From NCBI GenBank assembly GCA_965198755.1, contig OZ240673.1:1922001-1986000 (forward strand): a DNA stretch of 64,000 nt. Direction: 5' to 3'. This DNA comes from BOG-908 sp963692875. Its GTDB lineage: Bacteria > Pseudomonadota > Alphaproteobacteria > Acetobacterales > Acetobacteraceae. Every line of letters starts with the position of its first letter. Position 1 is the stretch's first letter. Below are positions 1-8,582 of the stretch, piece by piece. Below the pieces are notes generated by a model. It was not told where the DNA came from. It searched no databases and saw only the letters and a program-made list of their open reading frames with translations. The position numbers and the translations under genes are program-made.

Positions 1-181
1 GCAATCGTTCCAATGCCAGTCGTATCACGCCGAGGCGCACGCAAGGCGTATACGTTGCCGTTTGAAGCCCAGACGACTCCGGTTTCTGGCCCACACGAAC
101 TGTCAACGAAGCGAGTGAGAAACTGCCGCGCATCGTTGCAGTCGGTGTAAGAACCCCGTCAGGCGTTAGCGTCACACTCAT
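1..181 (-). CDS. possible partial gene, 5' end only
   Basis: An open frame starts with ATG at 181 and runs leftward off the window edge, giving about 60 residues beginning MSVTLTPDGVLT. A good ribosome binding site (AAGGGAG) lies about 5 bases before the ATG. Third codon positions are not strongly GC, unlike the clear genes nearby, so the frame may be chance or recently acquired DNA. I do not recognise the product. Confidence 0.3.
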   Translation of the reverse strand, partial: MSVTLTPDGVLTPTATMRGSFSLASLTVRVGQKPESSGLQTATYTPCVRLGVIRLALERL

Positions 182-447
182 ATCGCTCCCTTATTTGATC
201 GACCCGCTGAAACAGCCGGAAAGCCTTACGTTGTTGTATGATAAAAGACCCAACATCGCGCCTTATTCGTTACTGTCTTGTCGCGCAAAAGTCGAGTTAT
301 AACACAAACGCGACTCGTGCCGGGTGGTCGTTCCCGTAATCGAACCAGTACGCTTCCCGCAGCCAGGGGACGACAGCGCGCGAGTGAGCCGTGGCGAGAT
401 GGGAATGCCAAGCGCGGGACACCGTGTCGCGTCCACCGGCCACACGC
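182..447. other. gap with no recognised gene
   Basis: Apart from the ribosome binding site of the leftward frame at 181, I see no convincing coding frame, RNA gene or repeat here. The sequence lies between the start of that possible leftward gene and the 3' end of the ureohydrolase. Confidence 0.4.
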
Positions 448-1347
448 CTAGCACGTAGTCTCCCCAATCAAAGCCAGGTACTCCCAAACCACTGTCGCCG
501 CCGCCAACGATGTGATCTCGCTCACATCGTAAGCCGGCGCCACCTCCACCACGTCCATCCCCACCCAGTTCACGCCGCACAGCCGCCGCAGGACCGCCTG
601 CACCTGCCAGGACGCCAGCCCACCGATCTCCGGCGTTCCCGTGCCGGGTGCAAACGCCGGGTCTAGCACGTCGATGTCGAAGCTGAGGTAAGCCGGCGCG
701 CCGCCCACCACCTGCCTGATGCGCTCGGCGGTAGCGGCCGCACCCGTCTCGTGCACGTGTTCCGCGGTCAGGATCGTGACCCCCTGCTGCACCGTCCAAT
801 CCCACACCGCGCGCTGCACCGGTGAGCGTATGCCCACCTGCACCATGCGGGCGGGGTCGACCAAGCCCTCGTTGATGGCGTGGTAGAACGGCGAGCCGTG
901 GCCGAAGCGCTGGCCGAAACTGTCCGGCCAGGTATCCACGTGGGCGTCGAAATGCACCAGGCCGACGGGGCCGCCGCGGCGTGCGGCCAACGCGCGCAGC
1001 AGGGCGAGTGTCACGCCGTGCTCGCCGCCGAGCGCGATCAAATGCGGCGAGGCTTCGGCCTGAAGCTGGATCAGCGCCAGGCTGGCGGCGATGTCGCCCA
1101 GGGCGATGGCGAAGTCGCCGACGTCGGCCACCGAGGCGGCCAGCGGGTCGCGCCAGGTGCCCGGGTGGTCGCCGTCCACCAGCATGCGGCTGGCGTGGCG
1201 GATCGCCTGCGGCCCGAAGCGGGCGCCGCTGCGGTTGGTGGTACCGATGTCGAGCGGGATGCCGGCGATGTGGATGCTGGCCTCGGCGCGGGAGCGTGCC
1301 AGGCCCATGAAGCTGGGCGGAGTGGCGAAGGTGGGTGGTCCGGACAT
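448..1347 (-). CDS. speB: agmatinase-like ureohydrolase
   Basis: This 299-residue protein belongs to the arginase/agmatinase family, manganese enzymes that cleave a guanidino group to release urea. The metal-binding motifs are all visible: GGEH (residues 107-110), DAHVD (134-138) and SFDIDVLDP (222-230) followed by PGTGTPE. The tail motif MDVVEVAP with a following DVSEITS fits agmatinases better than arginases, so a role in polyamine synthesis from agmatine is likely. Guanidinobutyrase or a related substrate cannot be excluded. I start at ATG 1347 (MSGPPTF) because a longer reading runs back through the intergenic repeat at 1378-1539 and would add an artificial FFEKK-type leader. No operon partner is visible. 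Confidence 0.85.
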   Translation of the reverse strand: MSGPPTFATPPSFMGLARSRAEASIHIAGIPLDIGTTNRSGARFGPQAIRHASRMLVDGDHPGTWRDPLAASVADVGDFAIALGDIAASLALIQLQAEASPHLIALGGEHGVTLALLRALAARRGGPVGLVHFDAHVDTWPDSFGQRFGHGSPFYHAINEGLVDPARMVQVGIRSPVQRAVWDWTVQQGVTILTAEHVHETGAAATAERIRQVVGGAPAYLSFDIDVLDPAFAPGTGTPEIGGLASWQVQAVLRRLCGVNWVGMDVVEVAPAYDVSEITSLAAATVVWEYLALIGETTC

Positions 1348-1377
1348 GCCTTCGCTATGCCGGGGTGGGCTGGCGTG

Positions 1378-1539
1378 AAGCAAGCAAGGCCTTCTTTTTT
1401 GAAAAAAAGAAGCAAAAAACTTTTGTTCCTGGCGCTGTTCCAAGCGCGTCGCTCGTTCCGGAAATGCACGTAAACTGCCGCAGCGCCCGGAGATGCAAGT
1501 TTTTTGGTCCTTTTTTTCAAAAAAGGACTGCTTGCTTGC
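1378..1539. repeat. palindromic intergenic element, copy 1
   Basis: Full two-arm element. The left arm is a CTTC-type hairpin (CTTCTTTTTT / AAAAAAAGAAG) and the right arm a GTCC-type hairpin (GTCCTTTTTT / AAAAAAGGAC). The termini read AAGCAAGCAAGG and CTGCTTGCTTGC. It lies just upstream of the ureohydrolase start at 1347. The core here is a longer, diverged form. Confidence 0.85.
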
Positions 1540-1722
1540 ATGACTGAGGTGTCCAACCCTCAAAATGCCGTTCAGGCAGACAAGGATGCCTAGTGGCGCC
1601 GAACATGGCGTATTAGCGTGCTGCCTGCTTGCGCACGCTCGTCAGCCGGCGGCTGCTTGCCTGGACCGGAACGTCCGGCCTGGCTTCCCGCAGAGCGTCA
1701 ACCACCTGCACTCCGGGAGGGG

Positions 1723-2106
1723 TCACCGCAGCATCGTCATGTAGGTCACCAGCAGCGTGTAGCCGCTGATCCCCAGCAGGCCATGCGCCGCGACCAGGGT
1801 GGTGGAGACCGGCCGGCGCCGCAGATGGGTGAGCAGGATGGCGGCCCCGGCAACCAGCGCGCCGGCGACAAGCGCGCCGGAAATCAGCCCGAAGGCGCCC
1901 GCGCCCATGCGGGCCGCACGGGCGGAGGGTGCGGCGCGCAGGGCGGCGGCCAGCACCAGGAAGCCCGCCAGCCCGGCGGCGCCGTGCACGGCGCCGGGCC
2001 AGTGCAGTCGCGCGGGCGGCTTGTCGACGAGCAAATAGAGCGACCCGAGCCAGCCGCCGACCAGCACCACCAGCCCGAGGATGGCAATGGCGAGGAACAG
2101 CATCAT
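1723..2106 (-). CDS. small four-helix membrane protein, unknown
   Basis: A 127-residue, very hydrophobic protein with about four predicted membrane helices (around residues 3-25, 41-60, 70-92 and 105-124) and short charged loops such as HLRRRP. I start at the ATG pair at 2106/2103; a longer reading would run antisense through the tag gene. I recognise no family. Its start lies 60 bases from the divergent tag gene at 2167, so the two may share a promoter region. Confidence 0.6.
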   Translation of the reverse strand: MMLFLAIAILGLVVLVGGWLGSLYLLVDKPPARLHWPGAVHGAAGLAGFLVLAAALRAAPSARAARMGAGAFGLISGALVAGALVAGAAILLTHLRRRPVSTTLVAAHGLLGISGYTLLVTYMTMLR

Positions 2107-2166
2107 GCTGCGCACCCCGTCTGCGACGAGAGAGGGGCTTTTCGCGCGGGCGGCGGGGCGTGCAGG

Positions 2167-2784
2167 ATGGCGGACATGCAGAGTGTGACCCAGGAGAGCG
2201 AGCGCAAGCCGCGCTGCGGATGGGCGGTGCGCGAGCCCTCGATCAGCTACCACGACGCGGAGTGGGGCACCAAGCAGACCGACGATCGCATGCTGTTCGA
2301 GCAGCTGACCCTGGAAGGTGCGCAGGCCGGGCTGAGCTGGGAGACCATCCTGCGCAAGCGGGCGGCCTACCGCGAGGCCTTTGACGGGTTCGACCCGGCG
2401 CGTGTGGCACGCTTCGACGGTGCGCGGGTGGATGCGCTGCTGGGCAACGCCGGCATCGTCCGCCACCGCGGCAAGATCGAGTCGGCCATCGGCAACGCCC
2501 GCGCGTTCCTCGCCACCCAGCGCGAGGCGGGCTCGTTCGCGGCCTACCTGTGGGGCTTCGTGGACGGCACCCCGGTGGTGACGCGCCGGGCGGACGGCGA
2601 GCCCCTGCCCGCCCGAACCGCGCTCTCCGACCGCATCAGCGCGGACCTGCGAACTCGGGGCTTCCGCTTCGTGGGGCCCACGACCGTGTACGCCTACCTG
2701 CAGGCGACCGGCGTGGTGGATGACCATTGCGCAACATGTTTTCGCGCAAACGCAACGAGAATTTTAGATGCTGACGGTCGTTAA
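2167..2784 (+). CDS. tag: DNA-3-methyladenine glycosylase I
   Basis: A 205-residue base-excision repair enzyme that removes 3-methyladenine from alkylated DNA. The zinc-binding residues of Tag proteins are present: Cys17 (in RCGW), His29 (in YHDAEWG), His187 and Cys191 (in DDHCATC), with the family spacing of four between the last two. The family motifs LEGAQAGLSWETILRKR and FRFVGPTTVYAYLQA are also clear. The start at ATG 2167 gives MADMQS; ATG 2176 is a possible alternative, and both leave the zinc motif intact. Length is slightly above the E. coli protein because of a short N-terminal extension. It appears monocistronic. Confidence 0.93.
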   Translation: MADMQSVTQESERKPRCGWAVREPSISYHDAEWGTKQTDDRMLFEQLTLEGAQAGLSWETILRKRAAYREAFDGFDPARVARFDGARVDALLGNAGIVRHRGKIESAIGNARAFLATQREAGSFAAYLWGFVDGTPVVTRRADGEPLPARTALSDRISADLRTRGFRFVGPTTVYAYLQATGVVDDHCATCFRANATRILDADGR

Positions 2785-3009
2785 GCCTAAAGCAAGGAAG
2801 TCCTGCTTTCTTGTGTGTCCGTTTGAAAGCCGTCCTGGCGGCCATCTGACGCGGTTTCGTCATGCGGCAGCGTGCTACTCGCACGACGCTCCGGTGCTCA
2901 TGGCCACAGGAGGCCACTCCGCTCCGGTGTTCAAGAAACCACGCCAGCTGACTCACCAGGCCGACGTTTGAAACGGACACCGAAGAACAGCAGCGACACT
3001 TTTTTTCAT

Positions 3010-3093
3010 GCTACCGCGGATGTTTCCGCAGCGCGCGCCGAGGGGAACAGAAGTTTTTTGGTTCTATTTTCAAAAAAGAACCGCTTGCCTTCC
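3010..3093. repeat. palindromic intergenic element, right half
   Basis: Only the right part is well kept: a GC core (CCGCGGATG, GTTTCCGCAGCGCGCGCC), GGGGAACAGAAG, then a GGTTC-type hairpin (GGTTCTATTTTC / AAAAAAGAACC) and the terminus CGCTTGCCTT. The left arm is missing or too decayed to place. The stretch 2785-3009 between tag and this arm holds no gene I can support. Confidence 0.7.
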
Positions 3094-3214
3094 TGTCGAA
3101 GGCCAATGTTCCACCACGCCGGTATTGGCTTGCTAGGCGGCAGAACATTACGTATCTTCACTGATGTGGCGCAGGGCAGGCCGCGCACGGGCAGCATTGG
3201 TTAGATAGGACGTC

Positions 3215-4816
3215 ATGGCTTACACGCGCGGACGCTGCACCAACCTCGACTACTGCTCGCTGGCCGCCGCACGGCAGGACATCGAGGTGAAGGTCGGCGA
3301 AGACTTCATCTGTCCCGAATGCGCCAAGCCGCTGCGTCCGCCGCCGACCAGGCAGGGCGGGGGTGGTGCGACCAACCTTGCCATCGCCGGAGGCGCGGTG
3401 GCGCTGCTGCTGATCGGCGGCGGCATCTACGCGGGCTACCGACTGTCCTCTTCCTCCGCGGCATCAGCACGGACCGCGATGCTGGCCCCGACGGCCGCCA
3501 CCCCGGCGGCCGCGCCGCGACCGGCCACGCTCGCATCGAGACAGGACGCGGCTGCCTCGGCCTCAGGGCCAGCCGCTCCGAGCATGCTGCTGCGCGTGGC
3601 CGCCCCGCCCGCGCTGACGCGGGGCGTGGCTGCCGGCCTGGCCACCGCCTACCTGGCCGCGCTGGGCGACACCGACATCTCCGTGCAACCGGCAGGCGCG
3701 GGCGAGCTGCGCGTCACCGGCCAGCGCCTCTCCAGACCTGAGACGATCGCGTTGCGCGCAGCGTCACCGGCAGGCGGCCAGGGCCGGTTTGCCGAGCTGG
3801 CCAGCGGCCAGGCCGACGTGGTGCTCGCCGACAGTAGGGTGACCCAGGCCGAACTGGATAATGTCCGCAGCCTCGGCGACCTGACAGCGCCGGCCAGCGA
3901 GCACAGGCTCGGCCAGCAGGCCGTAGCGGTGGTCGTCAACCAGCAGAACCCGATCAGGCAGCTCACCATGCAGCAATTGCGCGGCATCCTGGACGGCAGC
4001 ATAGACAACTGGCGTGCGCTCGGCGTCTCCGGCCCGCCGATCCACAGTCTGGCAGAGCAGGCCGGTCCCAGGCCGGCCGACCTGGCGGCAGGATGGCCCG
4101 AGCAGCCCGCTCACGCAGCAGTGGTGGCCGACGCCGCCGCTGCCGTTGCGGCCGATCCCGCCGGGCTCGCGTTGGTGCCGGCGTCACGCACCGGTGATGC
4201 ACGGGTGCTGGCGATCGCCCCGGTGGGCGCACGGCCGGCCTTGCCGGTGGCCGCGTCCGTCCAGGACGGCGCCTACCCGCTGGTCCAGCGCGTCTACCTG
4301 TACACCCCAGCCGGCAGCAGCAACCCGTTTGCCGAGCGTTTCGCGACGTTCGCGATGTCCGCCGAGGGGCAGGCGGCAGTGCAGCAGGCCGGCCTGGTGC
4401 CGGCCAACCTGGCCAGCTCGCCTGGAGAGGCGGCACCAGACACGCCGAAGGACCGCTACAAGGCGTTGGTGAAGGGCGCCACACGTCTCTCGGCCGCCCT
4501 GCATTTCGAACCGAATTCCGACAAGCTGGACCTTCCCAGCTCGACCAGCGTGGACCGTATCTGGAACCTGATGCAATCCGACCACACGCCGGCGGACCAC
4601 CTGATCCTGATCGGGTTTGCCGACAACCAGGGCGAAGCGGAAGCCAACGCCACCCTGGCCAAGCAACGCGCGAAGGCGGTGGCAGACGTGTTCGCGCGGC
4701 GCGGTCTGCCGCCCGGACAAGTGGTCTCGTTCGGCTCGGACCTGCCGGTCGCCGACAACACGAGTGAGGAGGGACGGCAAAAGAACCGCCGGGTCGAGGT
4801 GTTCCTGCTGCCTTGA
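3215..4816 (+). CDS. zinc-ribbon / substrate-binding / OmpA fusion protein
   Basis: A 533-residue envelope protein with four parts in order. First, a cysteine-rich head (residues 1-45: CTNLDYC ... CPEC) resembling a zinc ribbon. Second, one membrane helix (about 53-75). Third, a periplasmic substrate-binding-like domain (about 125-400) of the phosphate-binding PstS type, with the motif AVAVVVNQQNPIRQLT and GSIDNWRALG. Fourth, a C-terminal OmpA peptidoglycan-binding domain (about 425-533: LHFEPNSDKLD, ILIGFADNQG, NRRVEVFLLP). This layout suggests an inner-membrane anchored protein that binds a ligand in the periplasm and also holds the cell wall. No transporter permease is nearby, so a sensing or structural role is more likely than uptake; this is inference. 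Confidence 0.8.
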   Translation: MAYTRGRCTNLDYCSLAAARQDIEVKVGEDFICPECAKPLRPPPTRQGGGGATNLAIAGGAVALLLIGGGIYAGYRLSSSSAASARTAMLAPTAATPAAAPRPATLASRQDAAASASGPAAPSMLLRVAAPPALTRGVAAGLATAYLAALGDTDISVQPAGAGELRVTGQRLSRPETIALRAASPAGGQGRFAELASGQADVVLADSRVTQAELDNVRSLGDLTAPASEHRLGQQAVAVVVNQQNPIRQLTMQQLRGILDGSIDNWRALGVSGPPIHSLAEQAGPRPADLAAGWPEQPAHAAVVADAAAAVAADPAGLALVPASRTGDARVLAIAPVGARPALPVAASVQDGAYPLVQRVYLYTPAGSSNPFAERFATFAMSAEGQAAVQQAGLVPANLASSPGEAAPDTPKDRYKALVKGATRLSAALHFEPNSDKLDLPSSTSVDRIWNLMQSDHTPADHLILIGFADNQGEAEANATLAKQRAKAVADVFARRGLPPGQVVSFGSDLPVADNTSEEGRQKNRRVEVFLLP

Positions 4817-4828
4817 GGGTGGCTGCAC

Positions 4829-4893
4829 AGAAAGCCACAAACTTCTTCGAGACAAAGACGCAAACGCTTTTGCGAGCGCTGTCGCGGATGGCT
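4829..4893. repeat. decayed palindromic element, left half
   Basis: A mutated left arm can still be followed: CTTCTTCGAGACAAAGACG, CAAACGCTTTTG and then the core GCTGTCGCGG. Several substitutions break the hairpin. It lies just after the stop codon at 4816. Confidence 0.5.
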
Positions 4894-5076
4894 GAGGCGA
4901 CGCGCGTGGCCGAGAGACTGTGCTACGGTTCTGCTTTTCGGACCAGAACCGGCAGCCTGCATCTCACTGTTGGCGGAAGCTGGGCGAGGAAGCATCGAAT
5001 AATTACAATAGCCCAGCAACTATCCTCACGTCCGGTTGTTCAATGTAGCCAACCTGCTGTTACAGGACACGCTGCC

Positions 5077-5247
5077 ATGGGCCTCATACTCCTGATCATC
5101 CTCGTCATCCTGCTGTTTGGCGGCGGGCTTGGCACAACGTTCGGCGGCTGGGGCGGCGCGGATTATGGACATTACGGCTACGGCGGCATCGGGCTCGGCA
5201 CGATCCTGCTGATCGTTCTGATCGTGGTGCTGCTACGTCGCGCGTAA
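5077..5247 (+). CDS. DUF3309 small membrane peptide
   Basis: A 56-residue protein with a hydrophobic N-terminal helix (MGLILLIILVILLFGGG), a glycine/tyrosine-rich loop (GGWGGADYGHYGYGG) and a hydrophobic C-terminal helix ending VVLLRRA. This two-helix, Gly-rich pattern is typical of DUF3309 proteins, which are common in alpha- and betaproteobacteria and of unknown function. The ATG at 5077 begins exactly at the hydrophobic segment; a longer upstream reading would include decayed repeat sequence. Confidence 0.8.
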   Translation: MGLILLIILVILLFGGGLGTTFGGWGGADYGHYGYGGIGLGTILLIVLIVVLLRRA

Positions 5248-5494
5248 GCGCTCGGCTCACCACGACCGTTCCGCACAGTTTCCTGGACTGAAGGCCGGCA
5301 GCGTCATGAGCCGGCGCCGGCCCACAGCCAGGATGCTGACCTGACGTCCGTCGATTTGGAAGCCAGACCTTGTTTCGACGGTATCGTGCGGTCCTGCCGC
5401 GCTGTCGCTGCACGCCTTCGCATAGGCGGGCTACGGCGTCATTCGGGGCCGTCGACAATATCTATTGATGAACGGCGCTTGGCAGGGTGGCGTG

Positions 5495-5557
5495 AAGCGA
5501 GGCCTGCTTTTTTAAAAAAAAGCAGCAAAAAATTTTTGTCCTTGCTGTCGCGGACCA
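5495..5557. repeat. palindromic intergenic element, left half
   Basis: A CTGC-type left arm (CCTGCTTTTTT / AAAAAAAAGCAG) followed by AAAAAATTTTTG and the core GCTGTCGCGG. The matching right arm does not follow directly. The surrounding gene-free stretch 5248-5850 contains this and two other fragments and no supportable gene. Confidence 0.75.
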
Positions 5558-5767
5558 TTCTGCGCAGCGTGCGCTGGTGACCGGGTCTGTCGGTGCTGCG
5601 ATCTATCGCAACATGTTTGATCAAATCGGCAATATTACGATCTGCACCGACTGGAGAAGCTTGCCTTACCTGAGGTCGCTTTCCTGCCGCCGTCGGGAAA
5701 GGGCAAGGGATTTGTTCCCCGTTGAAAGATAACCAAATCGCTTGTTCTCTATGAACGCCGTGGAACG

Positions 5768-5810
5768 TTCCGCGACAGCCGTAACAAGACATTTTGCTTC
5801 TTTTCTCATC
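5768..5810. repeat. decayed palindromic element, right half
   Basis: The core TCCGCGACAGCCGT is followed by ACAAGACATTTTGCTTCTTTT, matching the right arm of intact copies such as the one at 26824-26957, but the closing half of the hairpin has been lost. Confidence 0.5.
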
Positions 5811-5849
5811 TGCCAACCCTGGACAGCTAGCTCTTCTTCCAGCCCCGGC

Positions 5850-5900
5850 GCGCGCTGCAGAACTCTCCGCGACAGCAGGATCAAAAGTTTTTTGCTGCGC
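5850..5900. repeat. palindromic element interrupted by IS30, left part
   Basis: Core CTCCGCGACAGCAGGA, then TCAAAAGTTTTTTGCTGC, where the hairpin of a CTGC-type right arm should continue. The sequence instead enters the terminal repeat of the IS element. The other side of the arm resumes at about 6981. Confidence 0.75.
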
Positions 5901-6980
5901 GGATTCAACTTTGAAACGCATAAAGGGTAGCCTTCCCGACCGCCACTAGGGGGCGTGTCTAGACTTCCGGCAAGGGGGTCTGGATGGGCAAGCATTTGAC
6001 GGCGGAGCAACGCTGTGAGCTGGCGGCGTTGCATGAGGCTGGTCTGACGCAGGCGGCGATGCGATGCGGATCGGCGTCAGCCAGTCGGCCGTCTGCCGCG
6101 AGTTGCAGCGCAACGGCGGTGCCGGCTTTTACTGCTCCGGGCTGGCGCAGGACGCGGCAACGCGGCGTCGGTCGGCGGCCAGCAGCTTTGCGCGCAAGAT
6201 GACGCCGGCGGTGGTCAAGCTGATCGAAGCCAAGCTGAGGCGGCAGGAATGGAGCCCGCAGCAGATCAGCTCCTGGCTGGCGCAGACGCAGCAAACCTGC
6301 ATCAGCCACGAGCGCATCTACCAGCACATCTGGGCCGACAAGCGCGCCGGCGGCACGCTGTTCCAGCAGCTGCGGCGCACCGGCAAGCGCTACAACAAGC
6401 GGGGCGGCAAGCTGGCCGGGCGCGGCATCATCCCTGGCCGGATCGACATCGATCAAAGACCGGCCATCGTGGACCAGCGCGTGCGCATCGGCGATTGGGA
6501 GGTCGACACCATCATCGGCGCCCGCCAGCAAGGCGCCATTCTCAGCCTGGTGGACCGCGTCTCGCGCTACACCCTGCTGCATAAGCTGCACGCCGCCCAG
6601 GCCGAACCCGCAAGCCGCGCCATCATCGCCAAACTGCGACGCCACAGCGCACGCGTGCACACCATCACCGCCGACAACGGCAAGGAATTCGCCCTGCACG
6701 CCCGTGTCGCGCGCCGGCTGGCGGCCAACTTCTACTTCGCCAAGCCGTATCACGCCTGGGAACGCGGCCTGAACGAGAACACCAACGGACTGGTCCGCCA
6801 ATATTTTCCAAAAGGCACCAGCTTCGCCACCATCACCCCGGCCGCCGTCCTGCGGGTGCAAAACAAACTCAACTCGCGCCCACGCAAGGTCCTCGGCTAC
6901 AAGACCCCACACGAGGTCTTCTTCGCCCCCTAGTGGCAGTCGGGAAGGCTTACCCTTTATGCGTTTCAAAGTTGAATCCG
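5901..6980 (+). mobile_element. IS30-family insertion sequence
   Basis: About 1.08 kb bounded by long, nearly perfect terminal inverted repeats of roughly 55 bases. The left end begins GGATTCAACTTTGAAACG; the right end is its complement and ends GAATCC at about 6980. The only differences seen in the repeats are one missing A and one C/T change. It carries one transposase frame. The flanking bases (GCG on the left, CG on the right) leave the exact target duplication ambiguous, but 2-3 bases would be normal for IS30. The insertion splits the right arm of a palindromic element. Confidence 0.9.
5984..6933 (+). pseudogene. IS30 transposase, frameshifted near N-terminus
   Basis: The transposase begins at ATG 5984 (MGKHLTAEQRCELAALHEAG) but changes frame at about 6062, where one base seems to be missing from GCGGCGATGCGATGCGG. 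It continues from about 6064 as RIGVSQSAVCRELQRNG through to the stop at 6933. The break falls in the N-terminal helix-turn-helix that recognises the element ends. The catalytic domain is intact: DWEVDTI, TADNGKEF and ERGLNENTNG carry the DDE triad. A protein restarted at 6064 would lack the first DNA-binding helix. It could be inactive, or this could be a sequencing error. Confidence 0.8.
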
Positions 6981-7020
6981 CGTTCTTTTTTTCGAAAAAG
7001 CAGGCCTTGCTTTGCTTCCT
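6981..7020. repeat. palindromic element interrupted by IS30, right part
   Basis: TTCTTTTTTTCGAAAAAGCAGG followed by CCTTGCTTTGCTTCCT completes the arm that begins at 5850-5900. Together the two parts make one right arm split by the IS. The following stretch to 7298 holds no gene I can support. Confidence 0.75.
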
Positions 7021-7298
7021 CGGCCTTCGGCAAGGCAATGCTCACGACCGCTGTTACCTTCCCCCAACCGGCAGCCCTAACGTAGCCGTCGCCTCCTGCG
7101 CTTAGCCAGCCCTCCAATGCTCCTGCCCTTGAAGTTCTGCCGCAGCGCGAGGTTCACGGCTGAGAAAGCGGCCGGAACCCCCTGTCTGCCGAGGCGTAGC
7201 TTGGCCCGACGTTTCACCACCAGCCCGGCCAGCTTCACTACCCCGGTTTGCCGGGTAGAGTGCTTTGCCGGCTGGCACCTGCGGGAGACCACCGGCCG

Positions 7299-7580
7299 AT
7301 GCCCATCTTCATGTTGAAACCCGTTCTGGCAAAGCTTGGCGAGCCGGCCTGGGGCGAGAGCCCGGTGCGCAGCGAATGCTGGGTGAACGCTGCCGACGAG
7401 GAGGAGGCGCGCAGCATGGCCAGCGCCCGGTTCCAGGACGCGCGGTCCACCGTGCCCGGGCATCCTTCCGCCCCGAGCCCCTGGCGCGACCCCGCCTTGG
7501 TGACTGTCACCGTGAGCGAGACGACGCCGGGCAACATGACCATTCCGTACGGGACAGTCATGGCCGGCCCGCAGTCCTGA
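7299..7580 (+). CDS. small hypothetical protein
   Basis: A 93-residue protein starting MPIFMLKPVLAKLGEPAW. It contains a segment ECWVNAADEEEARSMASARF that looks like a compact alpha/beta fold, and ends TIPYGTVMAGPQS. No signal peptide or membrane segment is seen. It starts a small group with 7588-8139 and DUF421 (8136-8582), all on the plus strand with very short spacing, so the three may be cotranscribed. I do not recognise a function. Confidence 0.55.
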   Translation: MPIFMLKPVLAKLGEPAWGESPVRSECWVNAADEEEARSMASARFQDARSTVPGHPSAPSPWRDPALVTVTVSETTPGNMTIPYGTVMAGPQS

Positions 7581-7587
7581 CATTCGG

Positions 7588-8139
7588 ATGGACGGCGCAG
7601 GTTCCGGACACCCAAGCGCAGACCAGCGCCGCGGCGCCGACCCCGTCAACGGCGAGTTGGAGGTCGGCTACGACCAGCGTTTCGAACGCGCCTGGGCATG
7701 GGCCGAGCGGGTCGGCCGCGTGGTGATGGTGTGTTTCGTGGGCGCGGCCATGGCGGGCCTGTTTGGTCGCGGGCCGTTCAGCCATCGGACGACGACGGTG
7801 CAAGGTTCCGGGCTGGCGGTGGATTACGAACCTGTGGCCAGGGTACAGACCGGCACTCAGGTGACCTTCCACCTCCTGGCCGACCGGCGGTCGCCGACGG
7901 AGGATCTGTTCATCGGCACAACACTGATCGAGCCGATGACACTGAAATACGTCCTGCCGCAGCCAGTGGCCGAACGCAGCGAGGGCGGCGGTCTGGTGCT
8001 GACCATGGCCACGCCGCCCGACCGGGTGGACAACACGGTGCGCCTGATGGTTCAGCCCGCGGGGATTGGTGTTGTTGCCGAGACCGCCCACCTGGCCGGC
8101 CACCCGCCGGTGACGTGGCGACAACTGGTGTTGCCATGA
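7588..8139 (+). CDS. single-pass membrane protein, unknown
   Basis: A 183-residue protein with one hydrophobic segment (about residues 42-60, VGRVVMVCFVGAAMAGLF) and a larger soluble C-terminal part rich in beta-type sequence. It precedes the DUF421 gene and its TGA overlaps that gene's ATG (ATGA at 8136-8139). Small one-helix partners of this kind are often found beside DUF421 proteins, which suggests the two work together in the membrane. The start is uncertain; a GTG or ATG further in, before GELEVGYDQRF, is possible. Confidence 0.65.
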   Translation: MDGAGSGHPSADQRRGADPVNGELEVGYDQRFERAWAWAERVGRVVMVCFVGAAMAGLFGRGPFSHRTTTVQGSGLAVDYEPVARVQTGTQVTFHLLADRRSPTEDLFIGTTLIEPMTLKYVLPQPVAERSEGGGLVLTMATPPDRVDNTVRLMVQPAGIGVVAETAHLAGHPPVTWRQLVLP

Positions 8140-8582
8140 GCATCGTCCTGCGTGCGGCGTTCGGCTACCTGTTCCTGCTGTTTGCCATGCGGCTGATCGG
8201 CCGGCGGACTGCCAGCATGATGGCGCCGTTCGACCTGGTCGTGCTGTTCATGATCGGTGGCACCGTGATCACCGCCATACTCGGCGACGACCGGTCGATG
8301 ACGGCCACGGCGAGTGCCATCTTCGCGATCGGGCTGATGCACGTCCTGGTCTCCGAGTTGAAGCGGCGCTCACCGTTGTTCGGCAGGCTGGTCGATGGGA
8401 CCCCGGTGGTCGTCTACGAGAAAGGCCAGTGGCATACCGACCGGATGCGGACGCTGCGCCTGCTGGAGCAGGACGTGATGACGGCGGTGCGGCAGCGCGG
8501 CCTGATGCGTCTCGAGCAGGTGCGCTACGCTGTCGTGGAGCGGGACGGCAAGATCTCGGTGATCGAACAGACCGAGGCGTGA
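8136..8582 (+). CDS. DUF421 membrane protein (YetF-like)
   Basis: A 148-residue protein with about three N-terminal membrane helices (residues 5-70) and a cytoplasmic C-terminal domain (about 80-148). The motif LIGRRTASMMAPFDLVVLFM near the first helices and the domain containing DGTPVVVYEKGQ are typical of the DUF421/YetF family. Function of the family is unclear. It is coupled to the upstream gene by an ATGA overlap. Confidence 0.8.
   Translation: MSIVLRAAFGYLFLLFAMRLIGRRTASMMAPFDLVVLFMIGGTVITAILGDDRSMTATASAIFAIGLMHVLVSELKRRSPLFGRLVDGTPVVVYEKGQWHTDRMRTLRLLEQDVMTAVRQRGLMRLEQVRYAVVERDGKISVIEQTEA

Noticed and set aside
300..360. Possible tRNA-like TTCGA-type motif near 330
   Set aside because: No cloverleaf with an acceptor stem could be drawn.
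2816..2981. GTGTCCGTTT and AAACGGACAC inverted pair downstream of tag
   Set aside because: Only 10 bases each with a long spacer; could be chance and has no T-tract.
7077..7298. Minus-strand frame with basic tail GGLAKRRRRRLR
   Set aside because: Lacks a start with ribosome site and any family match; it overlaps the better supported plus-strand gene at 7299.
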